A DNA stretch of 64,000 nucleotides from Panax quinquefolius (GCA_020205615.1 CM035168.1:127110795-127174794); one strand, 5' to 3'; positions 11,218 through 23,336 are shown, numbered from the stretch's first letter. The notes: generated by a model not told the origin, from the letters alone. Numbers and translations are program-made.

Positions 11218-13639
11218 TGTGAGACCCCAGATTTTATCAATAAAGATTTAAATTTTGTCGAAATAATTTTTAATATTATGGTGTGAATTTGAGATAATAT
11301 TATAGTTGTGGGTAGTATTTATAAATTTTGCAAAGTATGCAAGTGGTTATATTATATTCGATTGGTGGGGAATATTCGGTTTAGCGGGGAATATTCGTAT
11401 AACTACTCAATCATTGGTGGACCCTAGCGTAATTATTGTCGGATTCGAGAAAGCGACAAAAATATTTTATTGAAATAACGACGAAAAGTTTTCTGGTTGA
11501 TCTTGTTGAACTACTCGGTAGTAAAAGTACAAATGTCGTGTGGTTGCATAGTAGACACCGGTATTGATTATTGATGCTTATGTGAGAAGTCACTCGGTTT
11601 GATTCCATTATTGTCGATTAATAATATGAATTATTATAGCGATAATGACGTTTTGTTTTATTCAGATTATTAACGTAATAAAATGTAAACATCTTTTATA
11701 TAAAATGTAATACTTTATTAAAGTTATTCTATAAATAGAATATATTATATTTTATTATGCATAGATATTTTGTATAGTGTTGCATAAGTGTTTGCATAGT
11801 AAAATGTTTTTATATAAATAGAATATATTATATTTTATTTAAAAGATTTTGCATTAAATATGGACCGGTCGATTAAAGTAAATCAATCTGGACCGTTCAT
11901 GGATTAATTACTACGCATTCTATTTTCCTATAAATAGAAGCTCATTCCTTCATTATTTTCTTACTTAATTCTTTGAAACTACAGAGAGAAATTATAGAGA
12001 AGTTTATAGAGAGAAAATCTATAGAGAGAAAGAAGAAGAGTATTCCGGTACTTCACTACTTTGATATCCAAAGGTCTTTTTACTTGTAGAGGGTATTATT
12101 TATTGCACCTGTAAGGGATATTATTCGATTTGTATTCATGAAGAGAACCTCTGTTATTCCATTCATTATTATTCATTGGAATAACTTTTGTAAAAGTGGT
12201 ATACCCTATACATAACCTCGTATATGCAGCATACCCTATACTTGGTGAAATCTTATGTTATTCCATCCTTATTTATTCTCATTGGAATAACTCGTATATC
12301 ATGCTGAATCCCCTATACTTGGTGATCTTCTTACATTATTCCATTCTTTATTATTACATTGGAATATCCCGTCATGTGTTTTACTAAACGGACTGGTTCC
12401 ATTGTTTATTATTTTGCATTTATTATTACGTTGGAATATCCTCATGCATGTGTTTACACCGGGATTGGTTCCATTATTTATTATTCAGCATTTATTATTC
12501 TGTTGGATCATCCCGCGATTGTGAATTTCACCACGACCTAGTTAGATTATTATTATTCTCGTTGAATAACTGCGTCTACATGCCAAGTACCGCATGCGTG
12601 GTGATTTCTTTTGTTATTCCATTCTTTATTATACCCAAATAAGTTAAAACTTTGACTTATACTCCATGAAATTAGTAGAATATCCTCGATATTTGCGTTT
12701 CATCCAAAGATCTTTTCATGGAAATATTCTTCCCGATCATTCTTGAATTTCACTCTACAAAAACAAAGATCTTGTTGACAATTTGGACGTTACTTAATTC
12801 TCGGATAAAATAATTCTTGAACTTGTTTTATTGAATTATTATGTCATCATCATCATCTTCATGATATATTATGTTATCTTTGGCTTACGTGCATAGATGA
12901 ACTTAGTATGATTATGACCGAGGATCATTCGGTATAATCATGGCTTGTTATAAATAATGTGATAAAAGTCCTCGGTGGCTTCGTAATGCGTTGATGGATA
13001 GTTTTGGTATGATTTATGACCGGGGTGATTTAAGATAGTCGTGACCATTGATAATTTGATGAAAATCCTTGACCTGTGGTACAGTGGATGATTAGATGTG
13101 GTGGTTTATTTATTAATTTGAGTCTCAAATGATAAAAAAATTGACGAAAACCTTTTAAAACCTAAAAGATAGTAGATTTTATTCTCTACTGACTCTTTTA
13201 ATGGATTAGATATTCACGCATGCGATTAAACCGGTTGTCTATTGTATTTTATCGGTTTAACATCATTGAAGGCTAATGATAATTTATTCGCATTATCTTA
13301 GTCATAATATTTTTATGGGCTAGTTGAGCTCACCCTTTCTTTCACCTTTTCTCTTCTTGAAAATGAGAACATAGCCGGGACGAAGTCGGGAGAGCAGAGT
13401 AATGGTCGAGAGGATAAGATTAGTAGTCCTCACTATTACGTGAAATAAGTGTGATAATAGTTGTAATGAGGACTCCTTTTGAGTTTGTATAATATCTAGT
13501 AGACAATATTTGTATTCAAACTCACAGTTTATGTCGTATTGTACACGACAGTTAGGTTAGTAAGTTGTATTTGAATTTATGTACCATGTAAGTGGCGACC
13601 CAAGATGGGTGACGTATACCTAATTTTGGGGGCGTCACA
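11218..13639 (+). mobile_element. Solo LTR, family B2, with target duplication ATGAG
   Basis: Starts TGTGAGACCCC, ends GGGGGCGTCACA, 2,422 bp, flanked on both sides by ATGAG (11213-11217 and 13640-13644). TATA box at 11929-11936. The leader has TTATTCCA/TGGAATAA hairpins (first clear one 12153-12185, 9-bp stem) and GTAGTG-type repeats near 12880-13090. It is a single LTR left by recombination of a complete element. Confidence 0.93.
12153..12620 (+). repeat. Family B hairpin array
   Basis: Repeats of GTTATTCCA, an AT-rich spacer of about 15-20 bases (TTCTTTATTATT..), and TGGAATAAC or TGGAATATC, spaced about 60-100 bp. The arms are complementary, so each unit can fold. Further arrays lie at 10845-11130, 19230-19580, 50885-51165 and 60165-60300 on +, and 26120-26710 on -. 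Confidence 0.75.
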
Positions 13640-13644
13640 ATGAG

Positions 13645-14410
13645 AGTCATAATAAAAGCATTGGACTGATGAAAATCATGGGTATATGAAGTATTAGTAA
13701 GTGTTATCATGAGTTATGTGGGTTATTATGTGAAAACATGGAAGTTTCTTAGAAATCACAAAGGGTTGAAAAATCAGATTTTGGTGAAAACGGAACATAA
13801 AATTCAATTGACTATATCTCCTATTATATTTCGACTTTATGAGTGTGGTCAAGTTCTAGAGTAATATCTATGAGTTTTGTAGCATCTCCAAGTGGAATCA
13901 CTATAAAAGGTGTTGTAGATTTTCGTATGGACTGATTTTAGCAAAGGAGTCAAAAGCTGCAAATACCGAAAACGCTACTGCCCAGATTTTTAAAAGGGAA
14001 GTTTCGGCCACTTAATTTGTGAGAAAAATTCCAGACTTTTGGGACATGAAAGTATATGGTATAAAGAATATCATGTCCAAAAATGAGCTCATTCCGACTA
14101 AAAATGAGCAAGTTATGACCATTTCAATATTTAGGGTTTTCCGACGAAAAACGCTATAACCGGAGTTCTATAACTCCGATGACCATGAAATTTAAACTGG
14201 AAGCTCACGTTAACATGTGTAAGATTCATCCAAGATTTGGGAATTTTTGGAGTTAAACTTGAGGTAGCTAATTTCTTAAGGAATTAATTAGAAATTAATT
14301 TTTGAAAAATAGTAAATGAATTTTAAATATTCCGAGAAAAATATATGTTCATTATGGGACTATATTATGCTAAATCCCAGAAAAGAAATATTTTTGGGAC
14401 TTTAACTTAT
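13645..14410 (+). other. Retroelement-like segment of unknown origin
   Basis: Between the ATGAG duplication and the truncated pol. The first about 240 bp match (inverted) a stretch inside the minus-strand B LTR at about 25810-26040. The rest (AACGCTATAACCGGAGTTCTATAACTCC.. at about 14150-14190) has no counterpart in the window and no open reading frame of note. Possibly part of another LTR element. No domain identified. Confidence 0.5.
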
Positions 14411-15114
14411 ATGTTGAAACTCCATTGGGAGAAACCTTCATTACATCCACTGTTTATAAGTCTTGTTTAGTTCAAATCGGAACCCTCACATTACGTGTCG
14501 ATCTTATTTCATTGAAAATACTTACATTTGACGTGATTCTAGGGATTGATTGGTTAACTACCCATCATGCAAAAATTGATTATTTTCGTAAGGTCGTTAG
14601 CTTTCATATTCTTAACCAACCTATTATGCGAATTCAAGCAATCAAACCATTAAAATCAATCACTATCATCTCAAGCCATAAAGCTATTCGTTTATTGAAA
14701 AACGGATGTCAAGCTTTCTTAGCTCATGTCACGGATCTAAATAAAAATACGTCAGTTTTGAATGATATTTCTATTGTTAATGAATTTTCGACGTATTCCC
14801 CGAAGAACTTCTGGCCTACCCCCAGGCGTGAAATTGAATTTTGTATCGACCTTGAACACAGTACAAAAACCTATTTCCAAAGCCCCATATCGAATGGCTC
14901 TATTGAACTTCGTGAGTTAAAGACTCAACTACAGGAATTGTTAGACATCGGTTTTATTCGTCCCCAAGACGTCTCCTCGGGGTGCTCCTGCTCTATTCGT
15001 GAAAAGAAAGATGGGAGTACGCGACTTTGTATTGATTATCGGGAGTTGAACCATGTCACCATAAAAAATAAGTACCCATTGCCATGTATTGATGACTGTT
15101 TGACCCGATTATAA
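14411..15114 (+). pseudogene. Protease carboxy end and RT amino half (family B element)
   Basis: The longest coherent polyprotein reading in the window, open from about 14425 to a TAA at 15112-15114 (229 codons). It starts in the second half of the protease ([19 protein letters not shown], about codons 34-52), passes the linker, and enters [53 protein letters not shown] and [10 protein letters not shown]. The last two are conserved RT blocks just ahead of the catalytic centre. The protease active site is missing because the element is cut at about 14410. The stop falls where other copies read Asp-Leu-Phe-Asp. Confidence 0.88.
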
Positions 15115-15700
15115 GGAGCCAAATTCTTTTCAAAGATTGATATTCGTCCTTGGTTATCACCAATTGAAGATTAGTAACCGATGACATTCAAAAGGCGACT
15201 TTGAGAACTCGATGACGGGCATTATGAATTCCTAGTCATGTCTTTTGGATTGACTAATGCTCCCGCCGCTTTCATGGATATGATGAACCGAGTATTCAAG
15301 GAATATTTGGATCACTTTGTGGTCGTCTTCATTGATGACATCCTTATTTATTCCAAAAGCCGTGAAGATCATGAAAGAACACTTGAGGTCGACACTCCAA
15401 AAGTTTCGTGAATATAAGCTTTATGCCAAGTTGAAGAAATGCGAGTTCGGCTTAAGGAAGTAGCATTCCTTGGGCACGCGTGGTGTCAAGTCATGGAATA
15501 TCCATTGACCAAAGAAAGATTGAAGCTATTCAAATGGGAGCAACCTGAATCGATGATCGAAGATGCAGCTTTCTCGGCTTAGTGATTATTATCGGAGATT
15601 CGTAGAAGGGTTTTCTCGAATCGCTACTCCCTTAACTCAGCTAACTCGGAAAGATACAAAATTCGGTTGGAGCGAGGAATGTGAGAAAAGTTTTTAAGAA
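15115..15700 (+). pseudogene. RT catalytic core and thumb (family B element)
   Basis: Contains [20 protein letters not shown] (about 15228-15290) and the catalytic [15 protein letters not shown]. The two adjacent Asp of the YxDD-type motif (here FIDD) are at 15334-15339. Further on are LYAKLKKCEF and the thumb block (YYRRFVEGFSRIATPLTQL). Small indels at about 15150, 15200, 15370 and 15460 break the frame. The catalytic Asp pair is intact, unlike E2 and E4. Confidence 0.85.
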
Positions 15701-16060
15701 CTCAAGAGGAGATTCATTTCAGTACCTGTTCTGACAATACCATCTGGATCGGAGGATTTGTCATCTACTGATGATGCTTCGGGCAAAGGGTTAGGTTGTG
15801 TTCTCATGGAACATGGGAAAGTCATGCTTTATACCTCACGACTAACTCAAAGAATATGAGAGGAATTATCCTACTCATGATCTAGAGTTAGCGGTGAGAA
15901 ATTTTTGCACTAAAGATTTGGAGGCATTATTTGTATGGGGAGAAAGTAAAGATCTTTACGGATCATAAAAGCCTCAAATATTTCTTCACTCAAAAGGAAC
16001 TCAACATCGCGACAAAGAATGTTGAAACTGAGCTGATTGAAAGATTATGATCATACCATC
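15701..16060 (+). pseudogene. RNase H (family B element)
   Basis: Shows DDASGKGLGCVLMEHGKV (about 15767-15822), [22 protein letters not shown] and the [17 protein letters not shown] block (about 15956-16008). The last contains a conserved acidic residue of RNase H. The domain would remove the RNA template during reverse transcription. Frameshifts occur at about 15850, 15900 and 16015. Confidence 0.83.
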
Positions 16061-17505
16061 CAATACCATCCACGGAAAAGCGAGCGTGGTAGGCGACGAT
16101 TAAGTAGAAGATCATATGCGGGTACGAGTGCGATATTGTCAAAGCAAAGGCCCATTTTGTGTGACTTGAAAAGTATGGAGATAGAGATAAAGACTCCAGG
16201 GACCCACGTGATGATGGTGAATATACGAGTAGAACCGACTTTAATCGATAAGGTTAAAGCTGCTCAAGCTACAGACCTAGAGCTAATGTGTATGAGAAAG
16301 AAAGTGCAAGAAGGTGCTATACCGGAAACAAGAATCGATGATGAAGGAATACTTCGAGTCAACTCCAGACTTTGTGTTCCTAACGACCCTGAGTTAAAGT
16401 ATAAAATCATGATGGGCGTCTGACACCGTTTGTAATCCATCACGGGAGTACCAAAATGTATTGTGATTTTGACATACATTTTGGTGGAGCAATATGAAGA
16501 GAGAGAGGCGGGGGTTTATCTCAAGGTGTCTAACTTGTCAACGAAGTCAAGGCGGAGCATCAAGTGCCAAAAGGTCCATTACAACCACTTAAAATTCCAG
16601 AATGGAAGTGGGAGCACATTACCATAGATTTCGTTACTGGTCTTCCCAAGGTTTCTCAAGGTATAGATGCGATTTAGGTTATTGTTGATAGATTGACCAA
16701 GTCTGCTCATTTCTTAACGATCACGAGAAACTTATACACTTGAACATCTTCTTTAGTATGTATATAAAAGAGATTGTAAGATTGCATGGTATGCCAAGTA
16801 TCCATAGTTTACGATCAAGACCTAAGATTCACTTCAAGATTTTGGGTTAGTTTGCAAAAGCTATGGGCACAGATTTACGATTTAGTTTAAGATATCATCC
16901 TCGAGAGACGGACGGACAATCGAGAGAGGACTATTCAAACTCTTGAAGATTTATTAAGACTCGTGTCCTTGACTTCAAGGAAGTTGGGACAAGTTTTTAC
17001 CATTGGTGGAGTTTTCCTACAACAACAGGTTATCAAGCCAAGTATTGGCATGGCTCCATTCGAGGCGTTGTATGGAAGAAAGTGTCGTTCTCCAGTATGT
17101 TGGGATGAGGTGGGTGAAGCAATGTTGTTGGGACTGAATTTGGTACGTATGACTAAGGAAAAGATTTAAACAATCCGACAACGTATAAAAACCTCACAAG
17201 ATCGACAAAAGAGTTATGCTGATCTTCATCGAAAGGACGTGGAATTCGATATTGGAGATCATGTGTTGTTACGTGTTGCTCCATGAAAAGGAGTTATGAG
17301 ATTTGGAAAGAGAGGAAAGCTAAATCTTCGATTCATTGGCCCATTTTTAATCCTCGATCGAGTAGGAACTGTGGCGTATAGACTCGCTTTACCGCTAAGT
17401 ATGTCTCGTGTTCATAATGTTTTTCACATATCCATGTTACGTAAATACGTGGAAGACCCGAACCACGTTATTGAATTAGAACCGGACGTGATAGAGGAAG
17501 ATTAA
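16037..17505 (+). pseudogene. Integrase with GPY/F module (family B element)
   Basis: After RNase H come KSERG..RRSYAGTSAILSKQ and the integrase amino zinc domain: IHHGSTKMY (about 16438-16460), then the CLTCQ-type half (about 16529). The catalytic core starts with [19 protein letters not shown] (about 16621-16673) and DRLTKSAHF. The second Asp region (near 16820) and the Glu region (TIQTLEDLL, about 16932) follow. At 17296-17505 an open stretch gives [22 protein letters not shown], the GPF form of the GPY/F motif. It ends at an in-frame TAA (17503-17505) that splits it from the chromodomain. Confidence 0.84.
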
Positions 17506-17709
17506 ACATATGAAGAGTTACCTGTTAAAATCTTGGATAAGAAGGATCATATTCTACGCTCTAAGGTTATACCTCAAGTCAAAGTTTTGTGGAGAAACCA
17601 CGACGTGGAAGAAATGAATTGGGAGTTAGAATCTGAGATGAAGTCAAGATATCCTCACCTATTCGACATACCAGGTACGTACCCTAATTTCGAGGGCGAA
17701 ATTTCATAA
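17506..17709 (+). pseudogene. Chromodomain-like integrase tail (family B element)
   Basis: Open after the stop at 17503: TYEELPVKILDKKDHIL..VKVLWRNHDVEEMNWELE..YPHLFDIPG, ending at TAA 17707-17709. The VKVLWRNH..EE..WE..YPHLF pattern is the C-terminal chromodomain block of plant chromoviruses and the main reason I place these families near Tekay/Del. In chromoviruses this tail is thought to steer integration to heterochromatin. A single T-to-A change would account for the separating stop. Confidence 0.8.
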
Positions 17710-17720
17710 GAAGGGGAGGT
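17708..17720 (+). other. Polypurine tract (family B element)
   Basis: AAGAAGGGGAGGT, overlapping the integrase stop codon and directly preceding the 3' LTR. The minus-strand B copy has AAGGAGGGGAAAT at the same place. Confidence 0.82.
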
Positions 17721-20591
17721 TGTAAGACCCAAATTTTATGAATAAAGATGATTTTTTTATAATTATCATTTTTGAATATTATGGAATGAATTTGTTATAA
17801 TGTTATAGTTGTGGGTAGTATTTATAAATTCTGCAAAGTATGCAAGTTGTTATATTATATTCGATTGGTCGGAGAATATTACAACGACGCAATCATTGGT
17901 GGACCCCACAACAAAATTATTGTCGGATTGAGAAAACGACAAAAATATATTTATGAAAATAACGGAGGAAGTTTTAACATTAATACTGTTGAACTATTCA
18001 GTAGTAAAAGTACAATAATATGCGTGGTTGCATAATAGCACACAGTATTGATTATTGATGCTTACGTGAGAAGTCACTCAGTTATACTCAATTATTGCTA
18101 CATTAATTGCTGCATCATATCTCTCATATTATTGATTCGATTATTGTCACAGTATCATCTTCATAATAAATTATTTTATTAAATCAATAATTGAGATGGC
18201 AAAGTTATTCATATTATTAAATTGCAATATTTACAATGTCTAGAAGTTCTGTCAAGGAGAGGTTTGGTCATCTAATTGCGCGCCAATAGGGAGAAATCCT
18301 TATTGGAAAACCCCTCTTTCCTGGGAACGACCTGGTTGATAAGTATTGTGAGTTATAATATTAATGTTGAATGTTATTAAAATTGAAGTTGTGCTCGGAG
18401 TTGAATTTGGAGACGCGGACATGATATTTGAGTCCGGAACGATGAAATTAGTAAAAATAAACTATAAACACAAAATTTTTTGGATTTTACTATTTGGTCA
18501 AAAAGTCAACAGTTGACTTTTTTGAGAAAAGTCAAACTTTGAAATTTCAAAATTTATATTTTTGATAAAAATAGTTTCATTGTGTTGGAATTATTTGTGT
18601 TAGTGAAAATCGACATTTATTTCGATAATAATTGATGTCTGGAGGTTATATTGACCAATCCAGTATTTAACTTAGGATAAATGAGCAATTGATTGCTATT
18701 ATTTCACATGATTATAACTATTTGTTCACATGTGTATACTATTGTTTCACATTCTTGTTACTATTAGGGGAGTTGGTGCAAGATTGATAATACTTGCATG
18801 ATTTAAGTTAAAATGGAGGTATAGATGGAGGTACTATACTGTAATTCGTATTTTCACATGTCTAGAACTATTGATTCACGTGATTTACTATTGAATCACA
18901 TTATTTACTATTAGGGGAGGTAGTGCAAGTTTGATAATACTTGTATGACTAAATTAAAAATAAAAAAAAAGTTGTAGGTATTATACTGTAATTTTTTGAG
19001 CCACAAAATGTGCAATTATTGAAACTATATTTTTCTATAAATAGAAGCTCATTCTTCCTTCATTTCTCACCAATTCACTAAAGCTATAGAGCAATTATTA
19101 TAGAGAGAAATTGTAGAGAGAAAATCATGTAAGAAGAAGGTTCTGCTTACCTCACTACTCCTATATCCGCTTCTTTCAAAGGTAAAAGGGTATTATTTCT
19201 TTCTTCCGTCTTCTTCATGAAGAGAACTTCTATTATTCCATTCTTTATTATTATGTTGGAATAACATGTCTATGCACAATACCGCATTCTTGGTGAAATT
19301 CTTACATTATTCCATTCTTTATTATTACATTTGGAATATCCATGCATGCGTTTTTCTGGCTTTTACTTTGGGTTAAAATCTTTATTATTCGTCGGAATAT
19401 CCGTCTGGTGCATTTTACGGGACCTAGTTAAAATTTTTATTATTCGTTGGAATATCATTGTGCATGCATTTTACGTCGGACTGGTTCGATCTTTATTATT
19501 ACATTGCTGAATAACTCGCCTGTCTTGCGTCTACCGTGACGCTTGGTGATTTCTTTTGTTATTCCATTCTTTATTATACTCAGTTGGTTAAAATTTTGAC
19601 TTTATACTCCATGAAATTAGTGGAATATCATTGATATTTTATTTCATCCAATATCTTTTCATGGAAATATTCTTCCGAGCATTCTTGAATTTTACTCTAC
19701 AAAGAAGTATCGTGTTGACAATTTGGACGTTATTAGTTCTCGGATAAATTAATTCTTGAACTTATTTTATTGAATTCTTATATCATTGTCATCATCCTCA
19801 TGTTTATATTTTGTTGAAAGTCATCTGTGGCCTGTAGTGCATAGATGGACTTGGTATGATTATGACCAGGGATTATTCGGTTTAATCATAACCGTAATGT
19901 TACAAATGATGTGGTAAAAGTTCTCATTGGCCCGTAGTGCATTGATGGACAGTTGTTGGCATGATCATGACCATTGATGAATACACGAATGTCCTTGGCC
20001 CGTAGTGCATGGATAATTGTGGTCGTGATACTAAAGAATATCCTTGGCCATAGTGCAGGGGTGATTAGATGATGTGGATTATTTATTAAGCTGAGTCCCA
20101 GTGATAAAAGTGATTAAAAACCTTTTAAATCATAAAAGATAGTAGATTTTATTCTCTACTTGACTCTTTTAATGGATTGCTTGTTCCACTGCAGTTAAAC
20201 TTGATGTCTATTGTATTTTATCAGTTTAACATTGTTGAAGACTAATGATAATTTATTCTGCATTATCTTAGTCATAATATTTCTTACTGGGCTAGTTGAG
20301 CTCACCCTTTTGCTTTCATTGTTCTCTTCAGGAAATGAGAACGTAGCGGGGACTAGTCGGAGAACGGAGTGACGGTCTAGAGGATAGCATTAGCAGTCCT
20401 CACTATTCTGTTAAATAGTGTGACAATAAATGTAATGAGGACTTATTCTGAGAGTGGATATTGTCTAGAAGACAATATTTGTATTAAAACTCACCCCTCT
20501 TTTGTTGTATATTAAAGATTGTATTTGTATTCTGTACCATGTATTTGGCGACTCAGGATAGGTGATGTATACCTATTTTGGGGGCGTCACA
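17721..20591 (+). repeat. 3' LTR, family B1
   Basis: Starts TGTAAGACCC, ends GGGGGCGTCACA, 2,871 bp. TATA box at 19036-19043, hairpin array 19230-19580, GTAGTG repeats 19823-20065. It is longer than the solo B2 LTR partly because of a U3 stretch (about 18360-18650) with four W-boxes at 18496-18535. The leader shares most of its 3' 600 bp with family A, showing common ancestry. Confidence 0.88.
18496..18535 (+). promoter_or_regulatory. W-box cluster in LTR U3
   Basis: Four copies of TTGACC/T or its complement within 40 bp: GGTCAA 18496-18501, AGTCAA 18504-18509, TTGACT 18513-18518, AGTCAA 18530-18535. The middle pair forms a palindrome. W-boxes are WRKY factor sites in plant defence promoters. 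They lie about 500 bp upstream of the LTR TATA box. Confidence 0.55.
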
Positions 20592-20938
20592 ATCTTAGTC
20601 ATAATATTTCTTACTGGGCTAATTGTGCTCACCCTTTCTTTCACTGTTCTCTTCAGGAAATGAGAATATAGCTGGGACAAGTCGGGGAAAAGAGTGACGG
20701 TCCAGATGATAGCATTAGTAGTCCTCACTATTCTGATTAAATAGTGTGACAATAAATGTAATGAGGACTCCTTTAAGTTTGTATACTGTCTAGATGACAA
20801 TATACGTATTAAAACTCTTAGATTATGTTTTGTCATATGTTACACGACAGTTGTATTATTAAGTTATATTTTGTATTTTTGTACCATGTATTTGGCGACT
20901 CAAGATGGGTGATGTATACCTATTTTGGGGGCGTCACA
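20592..20938 (+). repeat. Duplicated family B LTR 3' end
   Basis: 347 bp beginning ATCTTAGTCATAATATT.. and ending GGGGGCGTCACA. It repeats the last about 345 bp of the preceding LTR (about 20247-20591) head to tail. Either a tandem duplication, or the far side of an older B LTR into which the element ending at 20591 inserted. Confidence 0.8.
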
Positions 20939-22117
20939 TGTACTTTGAGAGTTGCTATTCGGTGCAAGTTTCTGTCAGCACTATATCCGAAATTCAGTCA
21001 GAAGTACGGTTATTTTGAGGTAAGAGATGTTATTTTCTTCTTAAATGATATTATTTTCTTCAATATCATTATGCCGAAATATTGGTTGAACTTTTTGATC
21101 AAATTTGGAACTTTTGGTGTCGGGGTTACTATTCACGTATACGGCACTATTCACGAATACGACATTATTCACCGAAAAATGAAATTTTCTCTTTTTCATC
21201 CCAGATGTCTTTTATGGTTACTATCTTTGATTGTATCCATGTTTTGATCTTTATTTTGAATTTTGCTTCACAATTGGTTATTATGAAGTATTATTGATCT
21301 TGAATAAACTGTTATACGAATCCCTAATATTTGTCCTTCTGTCTCACTGGATTCGTTTTCTTTAAAATATTTTTCATCATCCTTAGTCTTAAATGATGAT
21401 ATTACTGAATATCTTTGGCCTGTAGTGCAAAGATGAATGATTAACTGATGAATATCTTTGGCCCGTAGTGCAAAGATGAACAGGTGTTGAGATGAACATG
21501 ACCAACTGGTGATACAAATGAATATCGTTGGCCTGTAGTGCAAAGATGGATATTTGATTAAAGATGTATATTGATTGTTATTCTGAGGATAAAATATTGA
21601 TGATGAACTTTTAAATCTTAGAAGATAGTAGAATTCATTCTCTACATTGACTCTTCTAATGGATTCTTTATTTCATTGCATTTGTTGATCTAAAACTTGT
21701 TGTTCATTATATTTTATCAAATTTTTCCTGTTGAAGACTAATGATAATTTTTGTAAATTATCTTAGTCATAATATTCTTCTTTGGGTTAGTTGAGCTCAC
21801 CCTTTTCCTTTTTGTTCCATTTTTCTTCTCTCGGGAGGTGAGAACATAAGCGAGGATCGAGTCGGGGTATGGAATGATGGTTCTAGAAAGAAGTTTTAGC
21901 AGTCCTCACTATTTCTATAAAATAGTGTATGAATAATTATAATGAGGACTTATTTGAGTGTTGATATTGTCTAAAAGACAATATTTGTATTTAAACTCAC
22001 AGTATGTGTTGTCGTATTTTGTACGACAATTGTATTATTGAAGTTGTAGTTTTCTTTCTGTACCATGTATTTGGCGACTCAGAATGGGTGTTGTATACCT
22101 ATTTTGGGGGCGTCACA
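20939..22117 (+). repeat. Family A LTR, R-U5 portion only
   Basis: Begins TGTACTTTGAGAGTTGC, which in complete A LTRs lies about 95 bp after the TATA box, and runs to GGGGGCGTCACA at 22117. It has TATTCACG repeats (21125-21170) and three hairpin repeats (21411-21545). The U3 half is absent. The right end abuts a truncated minus-strand B LTR. Confidence 0.82.
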
Positions 22118-23322
22118 TAAAGCTTTAGTGAATTGGTGAGAAATGAAGGAAGAATAAGTTTCTATTTATAGAAAAATATAGTTTCGATAATTCCACGTTT
22201 TGGGGCTCGAAATATTACAGTACAATACCTCCAACTTTTCATTCATTTTTAATTCAGTCATCCAAGTATTATCAAACTTGCACCACCTCCCCTAATAGTA
22301 AATCATGTGAATCAATAGTAAATCATGTGACTCAATAGTTCTAAACATGTGAAAAATTAATTACAAGATAAGTACCTCCATCTATACCTCTATTTTTAAC
22401 TTAGTCATGCAAGTATCATCAATCTTGCACCAACTCCCTAATAGTAAGTGAATGTGACTCAAGTAAGAACTTCGTGAATAGTAACTCGTAAATAGTACTC
22501 CGACACGAAAAGTGCCCTGAATACCCGATTGAACAATATAATCTCCAGACATCAATTATTATTGAAATAAATGTCAATTTCTACTAACACTAATAATTTT
22601 TACACAATAGAACTATCAATTTCATATTTAATCAATACGAGCTTATTCATCATCAATATTATAACTTAAAATATTTAACAACCAGGTCGTTCCCAGGAAA
22701 GAGGGGGCTTTCCAATAAGTATTTCTCCTTATTGGCGCGCAATTAGGTGACCAAACCTCTCCTTGACAGAACTTTTAGACCTTGTAAATATTGTAATTTA
22801 ATAATATGAATAAATTTTATCGTCTCAATTATTGATTTAATAATATATCATATAACGCAAAAGATACTGTGACAATAATCGAATCAATAATATGAGAGAT
22901 ATGATGCGCAATTATCGTAGTAATAATTGAGTATAAGCGAGTGACTTATCACGTAAAGATCAATAACCAATACTGGTGTCCTCTTATGCAACCACGCCGT
23001 ATTCTTTGTATTTTACTACTAATGAGTAGTTCAACGGTTTTAACGCTAAAACTTCCGCCGTTATTTTCATAAAAATAATTACGTGCGTTTTATTACTACG
23101 ATAATACTTAGTTGTAGAGGTTCACCAATGATTGTGTCAAATGCATGATATTCCCGACAAAAGAATATTCCCAGACCAATCGAATATTATACAACAACTT
23201 GCATACTTTTTAAAATTTATAAATATTATCCACAACTATAATATTATATCAAATCCACACCATAATATTAAAAAAATATTTCGAGAAATTTAAATCTTTA
23301 TTCATAAATTTGGGGTCTCACA
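22118..23322 (-). repeat. 3' LTR of minus-strand B element, truncated
   Basis: On the minus strand it starts TGTGAGACCCC at 23322 and keeps the whole U3 and the TATA box (22170-22163), then stops at 22118, about 50 bp past the box. The missing R-U5 is replaced by the end of an A LTR in the opposite orientation. Confidence 0.84.
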
Positions 23323-23336
23323 ATTTCCCCTCCTTA

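Noticed and set aside
20825..21247. Open frame of 140 codons on +, and a 138-codon frame at 28819-29235
   Set aside because: Both are in LTR leader DNA across TATTCACG repeats and change between LTR copies. No protein conservation.
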